From positions 1 to 40,378 of the forward strand of contig WTGA01000069.1 in assembly GCA_011523765.1 (NCBI GenBank): a stretch of DNA of 40,378 nucleotides. The letters are read 5' to 3'. This DNA comes from Gammaproteobacteria bacterium. GTDB taxonomy: Bacteria; Pseudomonadota; Gammaproteobacteria; Arenicellales; Poriferihabitantaceae. Position 1 is the first letter of the stretch; each line of letters starts with the position of its first letter. The position numbers were made by a program, and so were the translations under genes. The notes below the pieces were generated by a model. The model saw only the letters and a program-made list of their open reading frames with translations, searched no databases and was not told the origin of the DNA. This document shows positions 1 through 8,574 of this stretch, one piece after another.

Positions 1-196
1 TTCGGGCTTCCCGGCCTCGTAAAATCAATCGGTTAAGTCATCGATTCCTGGAAAAACCCCCTGAATTAATTGAAAACCGGGTTGAGTTGCGGAAGTCGGG
101 CTAACTGGTACCAGTGTTGCCGGTGAAAGTCCGGTGTGCCATCCCCATCCTGTCTACGATTTGGTCTGCTGCAACACCAAACCGCACCCCTCTTCG

Positions 197-1435
197 CTAT
201 TCAGGCCGACGATACACGGTGCAAGAGGCACCATTGGAGATGACAATTTGCCAAAGTTGCAGGTCTCGGGCCCGGAACGCCCCGGCACACACATGCAGAT
301 AATATTTCCACATCCGGTAAAACCGTTTCGAATACTTGTCTTTCAGTCCCGGCCAGGCCGCATCAAAGTTGTGAAACCAGGCCAGCAATGTCCGGTCATA
401 ATCCGGTCCGAAATTGTGGACATCTTCAATGATCATGAGGTTTTCCAGAGACCCGGAAATCTGGCGAAGCGACGGGATCTCACCATTCGGGAAAATGTAT
501 TTGGCAATCCACGGGTCGACACCCGGACGGGAGTGATTCTTGCCGATGGTGTGAAGCAGGAACCGTGATTGCTCCTTCAGGCACCTTTTCGCCGTTTCCA
601 TGTACGTCCGGTAATTTTTATGCCCGACATGTTCAAACATTCCCAGGGATACGATGGCATCGAATTTTTCATCAATGTCACGATAATCCTGCAGCCTCAA
701 TTCCACCGGCAGCCCCTTGCAGCGTTCCTGCCCAAGTTCAACCTGGTTCCTTGACACGGTAATCCCGACGACTTCAACACCATAGTTGGCCGCAGCATAT
801 TTCGCAAAACTCCCCCAACCACAACCGATATCCAGCACTTTCATGCCTTTCTTCAGATCCAGCTTTCTGCAAACCAGATCCAGCTTCTCAATCTGTGCGT
901 CATCAAGGTTGTCCGCTCGTGCCCAATAACCACAGGTATAGACCATGTTGCGGTCGAGCATGGCCGTGTATAAATCGTTGTCGATATCGTAGTGCTCTTC
1001 ACCCACCTGGAATGCCCTGGCGGAGCTTTGCAGATTAAAGAGCCTGGACTGTACCCAGGTGACGAAGTGGCTTAAAAACCGGTGGTTTTCCCCCAGCGGT
1101 GACCGCAGTATATGATGAATGAATTCATCAATCTGACGACATTCCCACCACCCGTCCATGTAGGATTCTCCCAGGCTTAATGAGCCGTTTAACAGGACTC
1201 GCCGGTAAAAGGATGCATTCCGGATTTGCGGGTCCCAGGGATTGGGTCCATCAAGGGTAACCCCTGCCTCGGCCAGCATGCTTTGGACTTTGCCACGTGC
1301 AAAGCCAGAAGGGCGATTCTCAAATTGATCCGGTGTGGAATGCGCCAAACCAGGTTTCCCGCCGAATAGTTCTACAATCTTGTTGTAAATTTGTCCCCAA
1401 TACTGCCCCAGCGAATGTCGAGGAGCAACGACCAC
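197..1435 (-). CDS. cfa: Cyclopropane-fatty-acyl-phospholipid synthase
   Basis: The enzyme transfers a methylene group from S-adenosylmethionine to the double bond of unsaturated acyl chains in membrane phospholipids, releasing S-adenosylhomocysteine; it acts at the inner face of the membrane. The 412-residue ORF has the family's N-terminal region (LGESYMDGWWE around residues 90-100) and a class I SAM-binding loop VLDIGCGWGSFAKYA near residue 200. Later family blocks such as SLGMFEHVGHKNY and FLLHTIGKN are also present, and the length fits the family. The listed start is GTG (CAC on the plus strand at 1433-1435) without a convincing Shine-Dalgarno sequence, so the first residues are uncertain. 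It lies downstream of polA on the same strand, 284 nt away, and is probably transcribed independently. Its by-product is the substrate of AhcY encoded at the other end of the window. Confidence 0.93.
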   Translation of the reverse strand: MVVAPRHSLGQYWGQIYNKIVELFGGKPGLAHSTPDQFENRPSGFARGKVQSMLAEAGVTLDGPNPWDPQIRNASFYRRVLLNGSLSLGESYMDGWWECRQIDEFIHHILRSPLGENHRFLSHFVTWVQSRLFNLQSSARAFQVGEEHYDIDNDLYTAMLDRNMVYTCGYWARADNLDDAQIEKLDLVCRKLDLKKGMKVLDIGCGWGSFAKYAAANYGVEVVGITVSRNQVELGQERCKGLPVELRLQDYRDIDEKFDAIVSLGMFEHVGHKNYRTYMETAKRCLKEQSRFLLHTIGKNHSRPGVDPWIAKYIFPNGEIPSLRQISGSLENLMIIEDVHNFGPDYDRTLLAWFHNFDAAWPGLKDKYSKRFYRMWKYYLHVCAGAFRARDLQLWQIVISNGASCTVYRRPE

Positions 1436-1719
1436 AGGGAGAATGATAACCGTTATTTTAGTCCTGTTCCATAGTTTGAAGCACCTCCATTACCGCACTT
1501 TTCCCGAATGGGCCCATCGGTCCCGGCCGTCCTGAGTGTTCCCGGGCCGGTGGTGGATGGGACGCGGGATTGCGGTGCAAAGTCCCGTTGGAGACCCCTG
1601 TTGCTGTTGCCTTGCCGCATGGCAGGGATTCTCCCGGCGATGCAACCACCTCCTCCCGGTACATCCCCGCACTGGAACAAAATTTTGCATTGCTTCCGCC
1701 CGCTTCGTGGGACAGCAGC
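1436..1719. other. 284-nt intergenic region, GC-rich, unassigned
   Basis: This gap lies between the polA stop and the cfa start, both on the minus strand. It holds a 7-bp hairpin with a four-base loop (CCTTGCC/GGCAGGG, 1610-1627) and a CCGGCC/GGCCGG pair at 1523-1550, but neither is followed by a T-run on either strand. Open frames of 68-101 codons cross it, but they overlap one another and resemble no protein I know. The region presumably contains the cfa promoter. I cannot assign an RNA gene. Confidence 0.3.
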
Positions 1720-4434
1720 CTAATGGGCCTCTTTCCAATTTCGACCAGTGCCGATATCCACGATCAGCGGTACTTTCAACTCCGTGACACCACACATCAG
1801 TTCCCTGGCCACATCGGACATTTCTGCAGCCTTGCTTTCTTCGACTTCGAAAACGAGTTCATCGTGCACCTGCAAAATCATCCTGCTGGATGACCGGTTA
1901 CGGACAATCCAGTGATCAAGAGCCACCATGGCAAGTTTGATTAGGTCTGCAGCCGTCCCCTGCATGGGGGCGTTGATGGCGGTACGCTCGGCGTACTCAC
2001 GCAGGGTCCGGTTTCTGGCGTTGATTTCGGGTAAATTGAGTCTTCGTCCAAACAAAGTCTCGACATACCCCCGGGCCCTGGCGTTTTGCTTGGTGCTCTC
2101 CATGTACCGTTTGACACCGGGATAACGGTCGAAATAGATATCGATATAACCCCGGGCCTCTTTTTGGTCGATCTTGAGTTGGCGTGCCAGGCCAAATGCC
2201 GACATGCCGTAGATCAATCCAAAATTGATCGCTTTTGCCCTGCGGCGCTGTTCGTCATCCACTTGGTCTGGCGGGACCATGAATACTTCGGCCGCCGTCG
2301 CACGGTGGACATCAATGCCATTCCTGAACGCGGTGACAAGCCTTTCATCACCAGAGAGATGGGCCATGATCCGAAGTTCAATCTGGGAGTAGTCTGCAGC
2401 CACCAGCACCTTCCCGTTTCCCGGAACAAACGCTTCACGAATCTTGCGCCCTTCTTCAGTCCGTATGGGGATGTTCTGTAAATTCGGATTCACCGAAGAC
2501 AATCGACCCGTCGACGCGACCGCCTGGTGATAGGATGTATGGATGCGTCCCGTTTTCGGGTTGATCAATTCAGGCAATTTGTCCGTATAGGTGCTTTTCA
2601 GTTTAGCAAGGCGCCGATGCTCCAGAATCGTGAGGGGCAATGCGTGTTCCTCCGCCAGCCTCTGCATGACACTTTCCGCGGTCGAAGGTTGACCCTTGGG
2701 TGTTTTCCGGTAAACCGGCAATCCCAGCTTGTCATACAGTATTGTCTGGATTTGTTTTGGCGAGGCAATGTTGAAGGGTTCCCCGGCGATTTCGTGGGCC
2801 TCCTCTTCCAACCTGATCAGGCGCTGAGCGAAATCCGCACTCAGCCTGCGAAGCAGGCCGGCGTCAATGCCTACACCGTTCATTTCGGTACGGGCCAACG
2901 CCGTCATCGTCGGCATTTCAATTTTCCGGAACAACGCATCCAGGCCTTTTTCCTTTTCCAGCTCCGGCAACAGCACCTGGTGCAACTGCAGGGTAATGTC
3001 CGCATCTTCCGCGGCGTACGGTGTGGCAAGAGCCAGGTCGACCTGGTCAAATGTCAGCTGGTTTCTGCCCGACCCGGCCACCTCAGAGAATTTTATGGTC
3101 TTCCTGCCAAGGTGTTTCAATGCCAGGGAATCCATATCGTGGTGCGAATTGCCCGCATCTAGGAGATACGACATCAGCATGGTGTCATGCGTGATGCCCT
3201 GCAACGCAATGCCATGGTATTGCAGGACTTCCAGGTCGTATTTCAGGTTCTGCCCGGTCTTGGGAATCTCCGGGTTTTCCAATACGGGCCGCAATTCTTC
3301 CAGCGTTTCCTCCAGTGGAAGTTGCCGGGGAACCCCGGCATAAGTGTGACCGAGGGGAAGGTAAGCAGCTTCTCCGGAGGTCACAGCGAAAGAGATCCCC
3401 ACCAAATGGGCCTGATGGGCATCCAGGCTGGTTGTTTCGGTATCCAGGGCAAAAATGCGGGCGTTCCGGAGCCTGTCGATCCATCCATGCAGCGATTTCC
3501 TGTCTAGAATGGTTTGATAATCGACCACATCGTCCTGTACTGGCCGCACGTCCACTGCTCTCGCATGGCCGGCCGGTCCATCCATTTCTTCCAACCAGGA
3601 CCGGAATTCCAGGTCCGTGTAACAGGCACGCAGGGTTTCATGGTCCGCCTGCCGAAGGGTCAGCGTCTCGGGAGTGTGGGCAAGTTCTACATCGCATTTT
3701 ATGGTGGTCAGCTGCCTGGACAGGGCCAGCTGGTCCAGGTTGTCACGCAGATTCTCTCCCACCTTTCCCTTGATGTCCGCTGCGTTTTCCACAATACCAT
3801 CCAATGTGCCGTATTCACGGAACCACTTCACTGCCGTTTTCGGACCCACCTTGGGAATACCGGGAATGTTGTCTGAAGCATCTCCAATCAGCGCAAGGTA
3901 CTCGATGATCCTTTCGGGCGGGACACCGAATTTGTCCACCACTCCCTGGTGGTCCAGGCGCACCCTTTTCATCGTATCCACCATTTCCACCCTGTCATTG
4001 ACCAGCTGTGCAAGGTCCTTGTCCGAACTCACAATCAATGTGCGGAATCCCTGTGCCGTGGCTTCCACCGACAATGTCCCGATGACATCGTCGGCTTCCA
4101 CGCCGGGAATCGAGATCAAGGGAAGCCCCATCGCCGGAACAATTTTCAGGATATACTGGAGTTGCTCGCGCAGGTCATCGGGCATGGGAGGGCGGTTGGC
4201 TTTATATTCCTTGAACAGGTCATTGCGAAATGTTTTTCCCTTGGCATCCATCACCACCGCAACATGGGTGGGGTGATATTCTTTTAGCAGGCTGCGCAAC
4301 ATGTTGATCATGCCAAATATCGCCTGTGTCTGGCGGCCATCCGAAGTGGCCAGCCGGTCACGTCCCATGGCATGGTAGGCACGAAACAGGAACGAGGCAC
4401 CATCTACCAGAATGAGCTCTTTGTCAGGGTCCAT
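1720..4434 (-). CDS. polA: DNA polymerase I
   Basis: This 904-residue protein is the repair and Okazaki-fragment-processing polymerase. All three domains are visible. Residues 1 to about 290 form the 5'-3' exonuclease (start MDPDKELILVDG, then VEADDVIGTL and DKDLAQLV). A 3'-5' exonuclease domain around 315-510 keeps its acidic residues in LDTETTSLD near residue 330, so proofreading looks intact. The polymerase domain carries motif A (DYSQIELRIMAHLSGD, about 680), the O helix (RRRAKAINFGLIYG) and motif C (QVHDELVFEV, about 855). The ATG start matches the family N terminus. The gene is divergent from the DUF2782-like gene, about 250 nt away. No clear terminator was found downstream. Confidence 0.98.
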   Translation of the reverse strand: MDPDKELILVDGASFLFRAYHAMGRDRLATSDGRQTQAIFGMINMLRSLLKEYHPTHVAVVMDAKGKTFRNDLFKEYKANRPPMPDDLREQLQYILKIVPAMGLPLISIPGVEADDVIGTLSVEATAQGFRTLIVSSDKDLAQLVNDRVEMVDTMKRVRLDHQGVVDKFGVPPERIIEYLALIGDASDNIPGIPKVGPKTAVKWFREYGTLDGIVENAADIKGKVGENLRDNLDQLALSRQLTTIKCDVELAHTPETLTLRQADHETLRACYTDLEFRSWLEEMDGPAGHARAVDVRPVQDDVVDYQTILDRKSLHGWIDRLRNARIFALDTETTSLDAHQAHLVGISFAVTSGEAAYLPLGHTYAGVPRQLPLEETLEELRPVLENPEIPKTGQNLKYDLEVLQYHGIALQGITHDTMLMSYLLDAGNSHHDMDSLALKHLGRKTIKFSEVAGSGRNQLTFDQVDLALATPYAAEDADITLQLHQVLLPELEKEKGLDALFRKIEMPTMTALARTEMNGVGIDAGLLRRLSADFAQRLIRLEEEAHEIAGEPFNIASPKQIQTILYDKLGLPVYRKTPKGQPSTAESVMQRLAEEHALPLTILEHRRLAKLKSTYTDKLPELINPKTGRIHTSYHQAVASTGRLSSVNPNLQNIPIRTEEGRKIREAFVPGNGKVLVAADYSQIELRIMAHLSGDERLVTAFRNGIDVHRATAAEVFMVPPDQVDDEQRRRAKAINFGLIYGMSAFGLARQLKIDQKEARGYIDIYFDRYPGVKRYMESTKQNARARGYVETLFGRRLNLPEINARNRTLREYAERTAINAPMQGTAADLIKLAMVALDHWIVRNRSSSRMILQVHDELVFEVEESKAAEMSDVARELMCGVTELKVPLIVDIGTGRNWKEAH

Positions 4435-4690
4435 AGCGTTTTGGAGGAGTTCTGTATGTGCGGTATTATGTCACTATTTGTCCCTATTGTATGGACAAGA
4501 GCAGGGACTTCCGGTTTGGCAACCCCTCTGTTTCCTGATCGAACGCCGGGAGAGCCGGGGAGAATTGAGCCATTGTGCTCATCCGGGCAAAACGCCCCCG
4601 GCCTGTTGTGTTACTATCCATGGAACCGGTATCGATGATATCGGGATGGTTGTCCTGTAATGATAATGATGTTTTGACGAGAACGTGGAA

Positions 4691-4999
4691 ATGAAATGGA
4701 TTCGTTTGGGCACCGCTGGCCTTATCGCAACCGGCCTGTTCATGTCTGTCGCCAGTGCCCAGGAAACAAATGAAACGATCCCGCTGCTTGTGCCGGAAGA
4801 GCTGACGATCGAAAGAAGGGGGGAATTTGAGATCGAGGAGTACCGGGTGGGCGGGCGTCTTGAGAGACTCGTGGTTCGCCGGGATGACGGGGTTACAGAA
4901 ATCTACCGTAACCAAAGAAACGACACATTGTGGTCCGCGGACGAGGCGGAAATTGGAGATGTGCAAAACACCAGGCAATGGCGAATCAGCGGTTGGTGA
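4691..4999 (+). CDS. Small exported DUF2782-like protein
   Basis: This protein of about 102 residues starts with a typical cleavable signal peptide (MKWIRLGTAGLIATGLFMSVASA, then QETN), so it is predicted to be exported to the periplasm. The mature part is short and charged, with IERRGEFEIEEYRVGGRLERLVVRR and a C terminus ending QWRISGW. This pattern matches the DUF2782 family of gammaproteobacteria, which is often encoded next to polA; the function is unknown. The track starts at an in-frame GTG (4685), but ATG at 4691 gives the more usual signal peptide and is preferred. Here the gene is divergent from polA rather than downstream of it. Confidence 0.75.
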   Translation: MKWIRLGTAGLIATGLFMSVASAQETNETIPLLVPEELTIERRGEFEIEEYRVGGRLERLVVRRDDGVTEIYRNQRNDTLWSADEAEIGDVQNTRQWRISGW

Positions 5000-5248
5000 C
5001 GGCATTCTGCAGACGAATACTTCCCATTCATTTTTCCGGTATCCGGGGCCGTTATCGGGCAGACTGACGCGATTTCACCCCATGGCACCGCACAATCCGC
5101 CGGTTACGGGGAACAGCCGGGAAGAACAGGCCGGATGACCGGGAACCGCGGATATTGGCAGAATCCTGCCGTACACCCGGTTATCGTGCGGAATCAAGTG
5201 GCGATTGCAACGGCGGGGCATGCATCCGGTCATGATCCCGAAAAACAA

Positions 5249-7432
5249 TCATTGCAGGAGGTGGGCATTGCTGGTTGGAATCGACACGGTCACTGCGACA
5301 CCACGCCTGTCCCGGCGGTTTTCCGCCCAGGCGATCCCTTCATGGTATTCGGCAATCAACCGGACAATAAAAAGTCCCAATCCGAGGTGAGAGTGCTTGG
5401 CATTGGTCTTCCCGTAGGAAACCATCGGATCAAACAACCGTTCCGCAATCTCCTCGGGTATTTCAGGCCCTTCATTCAAAACCGTAATTTCTGCATTGCC
5501 ATTTGACTTGCGGGTCCTGACCAGAATGGGGGTGGAGGTTTCGCTGAACTGGACCGCGTTGTCCACCAGCTTGTCCAGCATCTGTGCCAGGTGGTCCGGA
5601 CTGCAGTTGACAATCAAAGGCGAAGAATCCGTCTGGATCAGGAACTGGTAGTCCGGGTAACTGTTGCGGTAACCATCGACATATTCTGAGATCAATACGG
5701 GCAGATTGAGAGGCTTTTTGGATTCACCCTTCAGCGCCTCTTCCAGATTGGCCGCTTCAGTCAGGTTGTTGAGCAATGACCGCAGCCTGCTTACACCGTT
5801 CCGGGCTCTTTGCATATGCTTGTTCTGGTCAATTTCCGGCGATTCGGCTTCGAGAATTTCCAGGGAGGAGCTCACCACATTCAACGGGTTGTTCATTTCA
5901 TGGGCCAGCGTGTCCGGCATCCCTTCAAGATAACGGGTATAACTGGAAAGGCGCTTCAACATGCTGGTAATACTGCGGCCCAGGTCACCGAGCTCATCAG
6001 CGGCGTATATCCGGTCGGGAATTCTTTCCTCCAGCACTCTGCCCTCGTTGGTAATGGCCTGTTCCGTCGTCGTGCTCAACCGCCTGATCCGGACGGTAAG
6101 CCTCCAGGCAAAGATAAACAACGTGAGCACCACGAAACAAAACACCAGAATGGTCACGATGGTAAGGCTCCTGAGCAGCCGGAACTGGAGGGCGAGGACC
6201 GCATAACTGCTTTGCTCCACAACGACCGCCCCCATAATTTCTTCCCCTGACTTGATGGGATAACCGGCAACAATGATTTCCGTTTTCTTGTCCAGGGAGG
6301 GGCGCTCTTCAACTTTGGGGGTTCCTTTCAGAACGGCCGTAAAGATTTTATCCGGACGATGGGTAACCTCTGGCAGGATGTCGGTGAATTGATCTGACGG
6401 ACGTTTGAGCAAGGCATCGATGTGCCCCTTGGTTCTCTGGTACATCCTGATCAGCCAGCCTTTTTCCTCCTCGACATCGGAATCTGCCGGGGGCTGGGCA
6501 GAAAGACCACCCACGACAGCACGCACCCGCTGCAAATTGTCCAGTATCCAGATTCGGGACTGGGGCCGGTCAAGCCCTTTGAGGATCTTCGTGAGCTCGG
6601 GAGAAGTGATAAACAGCTGGCTGGGTTCTTCCTTGCCTGAGATTTCAGGCGCCATTGAATACACGGTCTTGATTTCACCGGTCTCCGGGTCGTCAACATC
6701 GACCGCGAAAAAACCGATGCGGGAACGGGGACCGACCATGTCTCTTTCGATTCTCAGTTCAATCCGGTATCCCCATTCCGTTTCTGCCATTTCTGCGGTA
6801 AATTGGGTGACATCCTCTCCGGTGACGGGAAGTTTCCATTCTTCATCCACGAGAAAAACGCTCATGCGGCCCGGCTTTGAAACAACGATGAGATAGTGTT
6901 CCAGGTCTCCATTGGGGAGCTGCCGCAGCATCCTGATGTGATCGCTGGCATCCAGTGCAAGCTTGTCCAGATCGCGGTAGATGACATGCTCATCATTGAT
7001 TTCGAACAGCGCATACAGGTACTGGTCGAAATAACCCATCACGTTCATGAGCGAAAACGACCCGGGATCATAATCACTGTTGCAAATAAACAGGGTGTCT
7101 CCGGTATAGAAATTTACATGCTCCTTGACCGCTTCCCAGTCATTTGCGTTTCCATCGAGCTGTATGAAATTGTCCAGCTCATGGGCGTACAGGTCACTGC
7201 TCTCACCCAGCACTTCCGGAACACCTGTTTCCGGATTGAACAGGTCGGACCGGTCATGCAGTACTGTCGCAATGCCGTTTGCAGTCAAAAGCAGTGCATC
7301 CTTCTGGCCCTGGACAAGAAATTTCTTCATTTCCAGTACATAGTAATACCCCATCCAGGGAATGATCAGAAGCGCCAGTACCAGCCACAACAGTTTTGTA
7401 CGGATGCTCAGTGTACGCAACGATGTCAGCAT
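5249..7432 (-). CDS. pdsS: Membrane sensor histidine kinase, dedicated-sortase-system type (PdsS-like)
   Basis: A 727-residue sensor kinase. A transmembrane segment near residues 14-32 is followed by a large periplasmic part (about 35-415) that includes a CBM9-like stretch beginning IQLDGNANDWEAV (about 90-102). A second membrane segment (about 422-443) leads into a HAMP-like linker. The phosphoacceptor His lies in LAHEMNNPLNVV (His511), followed by an ATPase domain with DKLVDNAVQFS (Asn625) and HLGLGLFIVRLIA. The N terminus (IPWMGYYYVLEMKKFLVQGQ) and domain order match my memory of the TIGR03785 family, the kinase that accompanies a proteobacterial sortase and its LPXTG target. It is 12 nt downstream of its response regulator and surely co-transcribed. 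No sortase gene is present in the window, so the symbol rests on family resemblance. Confidence 0.8.
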   Translation of the reverse strand: MLTSLRTLSIRTKLLWLVLALLIIPWMGYYYVLEMKKFLVQGQKDALLLTANGIATVLHDRSDLFNPETGVPEVLGESSDLYAHELDNFIQLDGNANDWEAVKEHVNFYTGDTLFICNSDYDPGSFSLMNVMGYFDQYLYALFEINDEHVIYRDLDKLALDASDHIRMLRQLPNGDLEHYLIVVSKPGRMSVFLVDEEWKLPVTGEDVTQFTAEMAETEWGYRIELRIERDMVGPRSRIGFFAVDVDDPETGEIKTVYSMAPEISGKEEPSQLFITSPELTKILKGLDRPQSRIWILDNLQRVRAVVGGLSAQPPADSDVEEEKGWLIRMYQRTKGHIDALLKRPSDQFTDILPEVTHRPDKIFTAVLKGTPKVEERPSLDKKTEIIVAGYPIKSGEEIMGAVVVEQSSYAVLALQFRLLRSLTIVTILVFCFVVLTLFIFAWRLTVRIRRLSTTTEQAITNEGRVLEERIPDRIYAADELGDLGRSITSMLKRLSSYTRYLEGMPDTLAHEMNNPLNVVSSSLEILEAESPEIDQNKHMQRARNGVSRLRSLLNNLTEAANLEEALKGESKKPLNLPVLISEYVDGYRNSYPDYQFLIQTDSSPLIVNCSPDHLAQMLDKLVDNAVQFSETSTPILVRTRKSNGNAEITVLNEGPEIPEEIAERLFDPMVSYGKTNAKHSHLGLGLFIVRLIAEYHEGIAWAENRRDRRGVAVTVSIPTSNAHLLQ

Positions 7433-7444
7433 GTCCCGAAATTT

Positions 7445-8155
7445 CTAATTCACGGACCCATCATCCGACTGCCAACGATACCCCACGCCGAATACCGTTT
7501 GAATCTTCGAGAACGAATCGTCGATTTCCTTGAATTTTTTCCGGATGCGGCGAACATATCCGTTGATCGTGTTTTTCTCCACATAGCTTTGTCGTGTTGT
7601 TTGCATCAACACCTCGTAAGTCTTGACGTGGCCGGGATTCCGGGCCAGTGTCTCAATCAGCCAGAACTCGGTCAGAGTCAAACTCAGCAATTTTCCTTTC
7701 CATTGGATCGACATGCTGTTCTGGTTGACTTCTAGGTCGCCCAGGACCAGTGCGGGAGAGGAAGTGGAATCGCCCTGCACGGAAAAAGCAATTCGAAACA
7801 GTGAAGAAACCCGTTCCGCGAGGAACTGGAGATTGACGGGTTTGGTAATGTAGTCCCAGGCATCCAGTCTCAGGCCGGACACCCGGTCGATATCATTGTC
7901 CCGGGCAGTCAGAAAAATAATGGGCATTTGCGGGCTTTTCTGACGCAGTTCCCTGCAGATATCAAACCCGCCATCCATTTCATTCTCCAGCATGATATCC
8001 AGGATGACAAGATCCGGCAGTGACCTGGCGAACCCGAGCAGTGCTTCGGACTTGTTCCCGTAGGACTGCACGATGTAGCCCTGGGCAATCAACGCATCCG
8101 AATAGTTTTCTCTCTGGTCGGTGTCGTCTTCGACAATTGCAATGATTCTGGACAT
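7445..8155 (-). CDS. pdsR: OmpR/PhoB-type response regulator, dedicated-sortase-system type (PdsR-like)
   Basis: This 236-residue response regulator has a receiver domain at residues 1-120 and a winged-helix DNA-binding domain at about 145-236. The acidic pocket is IVEDDTD (residues 7-13), the predicted phosphoacceptor is Asp53 in VILDIMLE, Thr83 lies in FLTARD and Lys105 in YITKP. The usual GADDYITKP is changed to LDAWDYITKP, so the switch surface is slightly atypical. The insertion NEMDGGFDICRELR after the phosphoacceptor strand is characteristic of the TIGR03787-type regulators as I remember them. It is the first gene of a two-gene operon with the histidine kinase. Its regulon cannot be read from the window. 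Confidence 0.82.
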   Translation of the reverse strand: MSRIIAIVEDDTDQRENYSDALIAQGYIVQSYGNKSEALLGFARSLPDLVILDIMLENEMDGGFDICRELRQKSPQMPIIFLTARDNDIDRVSGLRLDAWDYITKPVNLQFLAERVSSLFRIAFSVQGDSTSSPALVLGDLEVNQNSMSIQWKGKLLSLTLTEFWLIETLARNPGHVKTYEVLMQTTRQSYVEKNTINGYVRRIRKKFKEIDDSFSKIQTVFGVGYRWQSDDGSVN

Positions 8156-8291
8156 GGACTTGGAACAGTTTGCCGATGGGTAAAAGACAGTATAACGGAT
8201 TCGGCCGGGGTATGAATACCTGGCGGTGTTTCAGGATATGGCCCTGCGTCATATCGTCATAACATTACCACTAGTTTCCCCCCTTGATACC

Positions 8292-8297
8292 ATTATA
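8292..8297 (-). promoter_or_regulatory. Candidate -10 element for the pdsRS operon
   Basis: The minus strand reads TATAAT here, a perfect sigma70 -10 hexamer in an AT-rich gap. It lies about 140 nt before the pdsR start codon. No good -35 hexamer is found at 16-18 nt, so the call is tentative. Confidence 0.25.
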
Positions 8298-8346
8298 AAA
8301 AGGTGTAATTGGATTCTGGTGAATAACTGGCAGAAAATTATTTCTA

Positions 8347-8574
8347 ATGAATCATAAATTGTTCATACCCATCACTGATGAAGTCCTCTATGATTATCCG
8401 GAACTGATCACCTCACCACTGCTTCCGTATCACGTCGACAATCCCTGTTTCCATTGGATGGCAACCATTGAATCCGCTGACGACGCCAATGACAGCGAAG
8501 TCCAGTCCAAGCGGTACGGCAATACACCGGCTGCAGACCAGACCACGACTCAAATCGGCTCCAGATTGGCATAA
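8347..8574 (+). CDS. Small hypothetical protein, 75 residues
   Basis: The first 40 residues (MNHKLFIPITDEVLYDYPEL and a segment ending PCFHWM) look like a genuine folded or conserved motif, with ordinary codon use. The tail from about residue 45 is low in hydrophobic residues and rich in D, S, T and Q. There is no signal peptide, membrane segment or nucleotide-binding motif. It is divergent from the pdsR operon and converges on uvrD, sharing 25 nt with the uvrD 3' end. No clear Shine-Dalgarno sequence precedes the ATG. I do not recognise a named family and give no function. Confidence 0.5.
   Translation: MNHKLFIPITDEVLYDYPELITSPLLPYHVDNPCFHWMATIESADDANDSEVQSKRYGNTPAADQTTTQIGSRLA

Noticed and set aside
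104-115. Perfect palindrome ACTGGTACCAGT near the left edge
   Set aside because: It lies downstream of the cfa stop with no T-run and no gene start nearby. A single 12-bp palindrome is not enough to call an operator or terminator.
116-160. GCCGGTGAAAGTCCGGTG, with a similar GCGGTGCAAAGTCCCG near 1571, recalling riboswitch or group II intron motifs
   Set aside because: Both point into the antisense strand of housekeeping genes, the surrounding core does not match any RNA family I know, and no intron-encoded protein is present.
4455-4638. Plus-strand frame beginning MCGI after a GGAGG, resembling the start of a class II glutamine amidotransferase
   Set aside because: After MCGIMSLFVPIV the sequence shows no further amidotransferase features and soon ends. 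The match is a coincidence within the polA upstream region.
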